DNA of 64,000 nt from Planomicrobium sp. Y74 (GTDB taxonomy: Bacteria; Bacillota; Bacilli; Bacillales_A; Planococcaceae): NCBI RefSeq assembly GCF_003668635.1, contig NZ_RCWH01000003.1, positions 310,001 to 374,000 on the forward strand, given 5' to 3'. The notes below the pieces were generated by a model. The model was not told where the DNA came from. It did no database searches and saw nothing but the letters and a program-made list of their open reading frames with translations. Position 1 is the first letter of the stretch. Each line of letters begins with the position of its first letter. The translations under genes and the position numbers were made by a program. Below are positions 59,420-64,000 of this stretch, in pieces.

Positions 59420-60934
59420 ATGACCGACAATCCTTTTATGACGATGAAGAACATTGATAAGTCGTTTAATGGCGTACCTGTATTAAGGAATGTAAGTCTT
59501 AAAGTTGAAAAAGGTGAGATCCATGCATTATTGGGTGAAAATGGTGCCGGTAAATCCACATTGATGAATATTCTTGGCGGCGTCCATCTACCTGACAATG
59601 GATCTGTTTACATAGACGGAGAACAAGTCAGAATGCTGAATCCCAGGATTTCGCAGGAACAGGGAGTTAGTTTTATTCACCAGGAACTGAATGTAGTGGC
59701 AGATTTAAAGGTGTATGAAAATATGTTTCTCGGGTCTGAGCTCCGCAATAAAGCCGGTTTTTTGAAAGTCGAAGAGATGTGCCGGGAAACCCATGATGTA
59801 ATGGCTACTTTGGGCGTCGACATCAATCCGAAAGAATATGTCAGAAATTTGGACACATCATATAAACAATTAATCGAAATTGCAAAAGCATTGCTCCGTA
59901 AATCCAGGCTGATCATTATGGATGAACCAACGACTTCTTTAGCGGAGCACGAAGTAAATCGGTTATTTGAATTGATGAGGAGTTTAAAACAGTCTGGTGT
60001 ATCCATCATTTATATTTCCCATAAACTGAAGGAAATAAAAGCGGTATGCGACAGTTACACTGTATTGCGGGACGGAGAGTTAGTCGGCACCGGTAGCATG
60101 GAAAAAGAAAATCCTGAGACCATCACCAAGCTTATGGTTGGAAAAGCCATTTCCCAGGAACGGTATGTTCACGATAATCCTTTTGGTCCGGTAATAATGG
60201 AAGTGAAAAACCTGACAAGTGAAGGACTTTTTAATGACATCAATTTCACCTTGAAAAAAGGGGAAATTCTCGGCTTTACAGGACTGGCAGGGGACGGGAG
60301 AACAGAGCTTTTTGAAAGTCTTTTTGGGTACCGTAAAAAATATTCGGGAGAGGTCAGGATCAACGGCGAGCTTGTAAAAATCGATCATCCCCGAAAAGCC
60401 TTAAAAGCGGGAGTGGGATTTGTGCCGAAAAACCGGAAAGAAAATGCCATCATAAAAGATTTAAGTGTAATCCATAACATGAGCCTGTCATCCATGGGGA
60501 ATTTCGAAAGCTCCGGTTTTCTAAGGGATAATTTAGAAAAAGAGCGATTTCAGTACTATAAAGATGCCTTGAACATCAAAGTTCATGATCCTCAGATTAC
60601 CATCGATAAATTGAGTGGAGGCAATCAGCAGAAAGTGGTAATAGCAAAATGGCTGGAGGCGAACACGGAGATATTGATTTTTGATAATCCGACCCAGGGG
60701 ATCGACGTGGGAGCAAAACAGGAAATCTATCAGGAAATCGTAACACTGTCTGAACAAGGGAAAGCAGTTATCGTCCTGTCTTCAGAAGCACCTGAAATAA
60801 TCAAAATTTGCCATTCGATAAACGTTATGTATCAAGGTGAAATTACTGCCCGTTTTGATGGGAAGTCCGCGAATGAAGAAGAAATTATGCAATATGCAAC
60901 TGGCTCAAAAAGGGAGGCGGAAAAAATTGGCTAA
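59420..60934 (+). CDS. Sugar ABC transporter ATP-binding protein (RbsA-like)
   Basis: 504 residues, two nucleotide-binding halves. Half 1 has Walker A GENGAGKST (about 38-46), a degenerate signature (LDTSYKQLIEIAKAL), Walker B LIIMDEPTTSL and His in YISHKL. Half 2 has a changed Walker A region (GLAGDGRTEL) and LSGGNQQKVVIAKWL, as usual in RbsA/MglA. Type CUT2 importer. RBS AAGGAGGG. Overlaps the permease gene by 8 bases. Confidence 0.94.
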   Translation: MTDNPFMTMKNIDKSFNGVPVLRNVSLKVEKGEIHALLGENGAGKSTLMNILGGVHLPDNGSVYIDGEQVRMLNPRISQEQGVSFIHQELNVVADLKVYENMFLGSELRNKAGFLKVEEMCRETHDVMATLGVDINPKEYVRNLDTSYKQLIEIAKALLRKSRLIIMDEPTTSLAEHEVNRLFELMRSLKQSGVSIIYISHKLKEIKAVCDSYTVLRDGELVGTGSMEKENPETITKLMVGKAISQERYVHDNPFGPVIMEVKNLTSEGLFNDINFTLKKGEILGFTGLAGDGRTELFESLFGYRKKYSGEVRINGELVKIDHPRKALKAGVGFVPKNRKENAIIKDLSVIHNMSLSSMGNFESSGFLRDNLEKERFQYYKDALNIKVHDPQITIDKLSGGNQQKVVIAKWLEANTEILIFDNPTQGIDVGAKQEIYQEIVTLSEQGKAVIVLSSEAPEIIKICHSINVMYQGEITARFDGKSANEEEIMQYATGSKREAEKIG

Positions 60935-61901
60935 TATCGATGCAAAAGAATACAGTACGAAACCTTCAACAACAAAAAGTCGCCTCTCATGGCTATGGTC
61001 CGAATACAGTGTCATCATTGCATTTATCGTTATTTTCATTGCATCAGCAATCTTAAACCCGCGATTTATGGATTTGAACAATCAACTGAACATCCTGATG
61101 CAGGTTTCCATTATCGGGATCATCGCAATGGGTATGACTGTCGTTATGCTATCGGGCGGCATTGATCTGTCAGTCGGATCAGTTCTTGCTTTGGCTGGTG
61201 TCATATCTGTCTTGGCATTGAATGCTTCGGGCAGTATTCTCGTTGGAATTTTCACTGCGTTGCTGGTCGGCTCTTTTGCAGGTTTTCTTAACGGATTGAT
61301 GGTGGCAAAAGGAAGGATCGCCTCCTTTATTGCGACACTGGGGATGATGGCGGGGGCCCGGTCGATTGCCTTGTATATCGCAGACGGAGGCAGTGTATCC
61401 GGTGAAGTTGCGGGTTTTACAGCTATCTCGAATAGTGACCTCTGGATATTCGATGTGCCTGTAATCATTTTCCTGGCCATGACAGCCGCAGTCTTTGTAA
61501 TTATGCATAAAACCCGTTTCGGCCGATATGTCTATGCACTTGGCAGCAACGAAAAAGCGGCTTTGTTGTCAGCGATACGTGTAGACCGTATAAAAATCGG
61601 CGTCTATACGTTAATCGGTTCATTGGTCGGGATAGCTGCAGTCATTGAAACATCCCGATTGAATTCGATTTCTTCTTCGAGTTCCGGAGCTCAATATGAA
61701 CTGGATGCGATCGCGGCAGTTATTATAGGCGGTACCAGAATGACCGGTGGACGCGGTAAAATCATTGGAACACTTTTCGGTGTTCTGATACTCGGGATTT
61801 TAAATAATATGATGAACTTGATGAATGTTTCTCCTTATCTGCAAGGATTCGTCAAAGGTTTAATCATTATAATTGCAGTAGTCTTCCAAAAGAGAGAATA
61901 G
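60927..61901 (+). CDS. Sugar ABC transporter permease (RbsC-like)
   Basis: 324 residues, TTG start at 60927 behind GGGAGGCGG, overlapping the ATPase by 8 bases. About eight to ten TM helices. MTVVMLSGGIDLSVGSVLALAGV is the CUT2 permease signature and GGTRMTGGRGKIIGTLFGVLILGILNNMMNLM the EAA-like C-terminal motif. It forms the channel with the ATPase above. Confidence 0.92.
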   Translation: MANIDAKEYSTKPSTTKSRLSWLWSEYSVIIAFIVIFIASAILNPRFMDLNNQLNILMQVSIIGIIAMGMTVVMLSGGIDLSVGSVLALAGVISVLALNASGSILVGIFTALLVGSFAGFLNGLMVAKGRIASFIATLGMMAGARSIALYIADGGSVSGEVAGFTAISNSDLWIFDVPVIIFLAMTAAVFVIMHKTRFGRYVYALGSNEKAALLSAIRVDRIKIGVYTLIGSLVGIAAVIETSRLNSISSSSSGAQYELDAIAAVIIGGTRMTGGRGKIIGTLFGVLILGILNNMMNLMNVSPYLQGFVKGLIIIIAVVFQKRE

Positions 61902-61911
61902 GAGGGATTAA

Positions 61912-62970
61912 ATGGGCATGAAAGTCGGAATCATCGGTTGCGGGTCGATTACTAAATTACGCCATGCACCGGAATATACAGAAAATCCATATGTGGATGA
62001 AATCGTTTTTTATGACAGGAATATTGACCGTTCGGAAGCATTGGTTGAGTTATTTGGCGGAAGTATCGTCCATTCGGTAGAGGAATTATTCGAAGACCCG
62101 GATATTGTTGCGATCAGTGATTGCTCGTCGAATGAAAACCATCACCTCTTTTCAACAAATGCTTTATTGAGTGGAAAGCACGTATTATGCGAAAAGCCGA
62201 TTTCATTGACCGTTGAACATGCGAAAGAAATCGTCGCCGCCCAGAAGGAGTCAGGCAAGAAACTGATGGTGGACCATAATCAGCGATTCACGCGGGCCCA
62301 TCAAAAAGCGAAGGAAATCATAGGAAACGGTGAACTCGGAAAAGTGCTGACTTTCAGGACGACGTTCGGGCATTCAGGACCCGAACAATGGGGCATCAAT
62401 AAAACCAATTCCACCTGGTTCTTCAAAAAAGAACGGTCAGGATTCGGAGTAGCTGGAGATCTGGGAATCCATAAAATCGATTTGGTCCATTACTTACTGG
62501 ATGATGAAATCGAACAAGTAAGTGCTTTTCAAGGCTCGCTGGATAAACTCGATGAGAATGGGAATCCCATCGAAGTCTGCGATAACATCGTTTGCAGTCT
62601 GAAAACCAAAAAAGGGCGGCTGGGAACTGCGAGTTTCTCTTGGACCCATTATGGCGAAGAGGATAACAGCACAATCATTTATTGTGAAAACGGAATTCTG
62701 AAAATCTATAACAGCGAAGACTATCAGATTGAAGTGCTCACAAAAGACGGTGTTAAAGTCAATTATCAATTGGAAAGTATCCAAACTAACGACAACCAGA
62801 CCAACAGCGGCGTCATAGATGCATTCATCGAAAGTATCAGGCTCGATCAGCCGCCGCTTGTCACGGGCGAAGACGCACTCTTGTCATTGAAAGTGATTCT
62901 TGGCATCATGAAAGCGGCTGAAACCGATACAGTGGTGAAAATTGAAAAAGAAACACTTATAAATTCCTGA
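61912..62970 (+). CDS. Gfo/Idh/MocA-family oxidoreductase
   Basis: 352 residues. NAD-binding GIIGCGSITKLRHAPEY (about 5-21), EKPIS with the conserved Lys (about 94-98), and GDLGIHKIDLVHYL with the catalytic Asp/His pair. It oxidises or reduces a sugar or polyol (inositol dehydrogenase-like, or 3-keto-sugar forming). RBS AGGAGGG. Last gene of the operon, ends in a terminator shared with the convergent gene. Confidence 0.92.
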   Translation: MGMKVGIIGCGSITKLRHAPEYTENPYVDEIVFYDRNIDRSEALVELFGGSIVHSVEELFEDPDIVAISDCSSNENHHLFSTNALLSGKHVLCEKPISLTVEHAKEIVAAQKESGKKLMVDHNQRFTRAHQKAKEIIGNGELGKVLTFRTTFGHSGPEQWGINKTNSTWFFKKERSGFGVAGDLGIHKIDLVHYLLDDEIEQVSAFQGSLDKLDENGNPIEVCDNIVCSLKTKKGRLGTASFSWTHYGEEDNSTIIYCENGILKIYNSEDYQIEVLTKDGVKVNYQLESIQTNDNQTNSGVIDAFIESIRLDQPPLVTGEDALLSLKVILGIMKAAETDTVVKIEKETLINS

Positions 62971-63013
62971 AAAATAACCGCCGCTTCCCCAGCAGGGAGC
63001 GGCGGTTATTTTT
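62970..63013. terminator. Bidirectional terminator overlapping a CDS end
   Basis: AAAATAACCGCCGCT pairs with AGCGGCGGTTATTTT, with an inner CCC/GGG. Its right arm runs over the last codons of the minus-strand GNAT gene. Confidence 0.9.
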
Positions 63014-63875
63014 TACCTCCTCCTCTTCCTTTCCCAAAAAGCATCCACGGAGAAGGCAGATTAAATGGGTGGTTCTCAGGAAGTACAGCGGCTTGCTGTT
63101 TCGTTAAATCCATCCATATATGGGTTTCTTTCCTGAGTTCTGAAGCCAGCTGCTGGTGGGCGAGCGCAACCGTTTCCCAAAGGCCAGGCTGGTCCATCAT
63201 GTCTTCGAAAGGATAAACTGCCTGCAGGTAATTGTATTTTTTAAAATCTTTTTTGGTGATCAATAAACGATCTCCTTGTGGATTTACAAAAAAATTCCAT
63301 CCCGCAATTTGTTTATCATCGAACATTTCCTCCGAAGCAGGAAAAGGATAATAGCATTCATACGGAAAAACAGCAGCGGAATCGATGAATAATTTCCGGA
63401 GCCATTGTCTTTTGTTTGAGACATCCTCTTCTCGTTTCCAGGGTGTTCCGCCGTTTTCGATTGATGAAACATCCAAAGCGGAAGCCCCGTAGCTTATATG
63501 CCGTTCAGCAAGACCGATTTTTTTCAGTACGCGCTGGGCCGGTATATTTTCTTCCTGTGTATTTGCGCCCACCCATTTGATGTCAGGAAGGTTAAAAGCT
63601 TCTTCAAGTACCTGAGACATTAAGCTGGTTGACAAATCATTGCCGCGGTAACGCAAATCACTGCGCATGCGCCCAAGCATCGCGTAATGTTTGGCGAAAA
63701 CGGTCAAACCACCGACACTGACTAATTGGTCATTTGTAAAAAGGCCGAAAAGCTTATTATTTCCACTGGAAATGCGGTCGAATACGCGAATGACATAATC
63801 ATCTTCGATGCCGGTTTCCATTGCTTTCAATTTCGGCAAATCTTCTTTTGTTAAAGGGCGGATCATCTTTTCCAC
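63006..63875 (-). CDS. GNAT-family N-acetyltransferase
   Basis: 289 residues, GTG start behind GGGAGTG. The N-terminal GNAT domain has RMRSDLRYRGNDLSTSLMSQVLEEA (about 70-94), with RxxG-like acetyl-CoA motif, and NIPAQRVLKKIG. The C-terminal half (~140 residues) has no clear domain. It ends in a Gly/Lys tail (GKGRGGGKK) encoded within the terminator region. Substrate unknown. Confidence 0.85.
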   Translation of the reverse strand: MEKMIRPLTKEDLPKLKAMETGIEDDYVIRVFDRISSGNNKLFGLFTNDQLVSVGGLTVFAKHYAMLGRMRSDLRYRGNDLSTSLMSQVLEEAFNLPDIKWVGANTQEENIPAQRVLKKIGLAERHISYGASALDVSSIENGGTPWKREEDVSNKRQWLRKLFIDSAAVFPYECYYPFPASEEMFDDKQIAGWNFFVNPQGDRLLITKKDFKKYNYLQAVYPFEDMMDQPGLWETVALAHQQLASELRKETHIWMDLTKQQAAVLPENHPFNLPSPWMLFGKGRGGGKK

Positions 63876-64000
63876 TAAACAGACACTCCCTGCTGCACAA
63901 TATTTCTTTCAATTATAAACGCTTGTTAACGAAATCGCATTTACTAAGAACGCAGAAAGGAGTCATTCTATCCGGTTAATTACTTCGACCTACGAAACAA
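63876..64000. other. End of window, upstream DNA of the GNAT gene
   Basis: 125 bp with no gene visible. An AAAGGAG at about 63956 hints that a plus-strand gene may begin beyond the window, but no standard start codon follows it at a usual distance. Confidence 0.4.

Noticed and set aside
63940..64000. Start of a further gene at the window edge
   Set aside because: An AAAGGAG is present but no ATG/GTG/TTG follows at a usual distance within the window.

Overview
The window looks like the chromosome of a low-to-moderate GC Gram-positive of the order Bacillales, most likely a member of the Planococcaceae (Planococcus-like). This is inferred from strong AGGAGG-type ribosome binding sites with ATG/GTG/TTG starts, many short intrinsic terminators, a BceRS-BceAB module, LipM-type octanoyltransferase, an LTA synthase, class I aldolase of the Staphylococcus/Bacillus type, lipoproteins with LxxC lipoboxes and a perfect Bacillus-type cre box. 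No species call is possible from the sequence alone. No tRNA, rRNA, IS element, prophage or true CRISPR array was seen.

Layout. 1-1.5 kb: end of a ydjH-ydjI-like (TPM/SPFH) operon and a small hydrophilic protein. 1.5-12.7 kb: a dense set of NAD(P)-dependent redox genes (SDRs, MDRs, aldehyde dehydrogenase, old-yellow-enzyme type flavin oxidoreductase), with a TetR regulator, a methyltransferase, a DUF1697 protein and a general-stress-26-like flavin-binding protein behind a sigma-B-like promoter. 12.8-13.8 kb: an Abi_2/HEPN abortive-infection-type gene followed by a 20/21-nt repeat array. 14-19 kb: membrane metallopeptidase, nucleotidyltransferase-like protein, SDR, GNAT, isochorismatase-like hydrolase. 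19.2-21.1 kb: a canonical TPP riboswitch with its own terminator placed directly before lipM-lipA. 21.4-29.2 kb: DUF2975 protein, Mug glycosylase, VWA lipoprotein, VOC/AHSA1 pair, S9 peptidase, small membrane proteins, NUDIX. 29.3-34 kb: Bce-type two-component system plus ABC transporter with a matching palindromic operator. 34-45 kb: kinase-like protein, RDD proteins, DJ-1-like protein, an intact membrane diguanylate cyclase, DMT exporter, lipoproteins, class I aldolase, SelO, SDR, 3-hydroxyacyl-CoA dehydrogenase. 45-56 kb: LTA-synthase-family protein, STAS protein, an extracytoplasmic MsrAB lipoprotein with a TlpA-like lipoprotein, NUDIX and small membrane proteins, SDR. 56-63 kb: a LacI-regulated sugar/polyol catabolic locus (epimerase-like protein, LacI regulator, RbsBAC-type ABC transporter, Gfo/Idh/MocA dehydrogenase) with three related operator-like palindromes. 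63-64 kb: a GNAT gene.

Two features stand out. First, a thiamine-pyrophosphate riboswitch appears to control lipoate synthesis, which would couple the two cofactors used together by the 2-oxoacid dehydrogenases. Second, five intergenic arrays of degenerate 20-21-nt repeats, in at least four sequence families but with the same design (a 12-13-nt conserved core plus 7-9 variable bases), sit next to or downstream of genes across the window. They are not CRISPRs, not coding, and I do not know a name for them.
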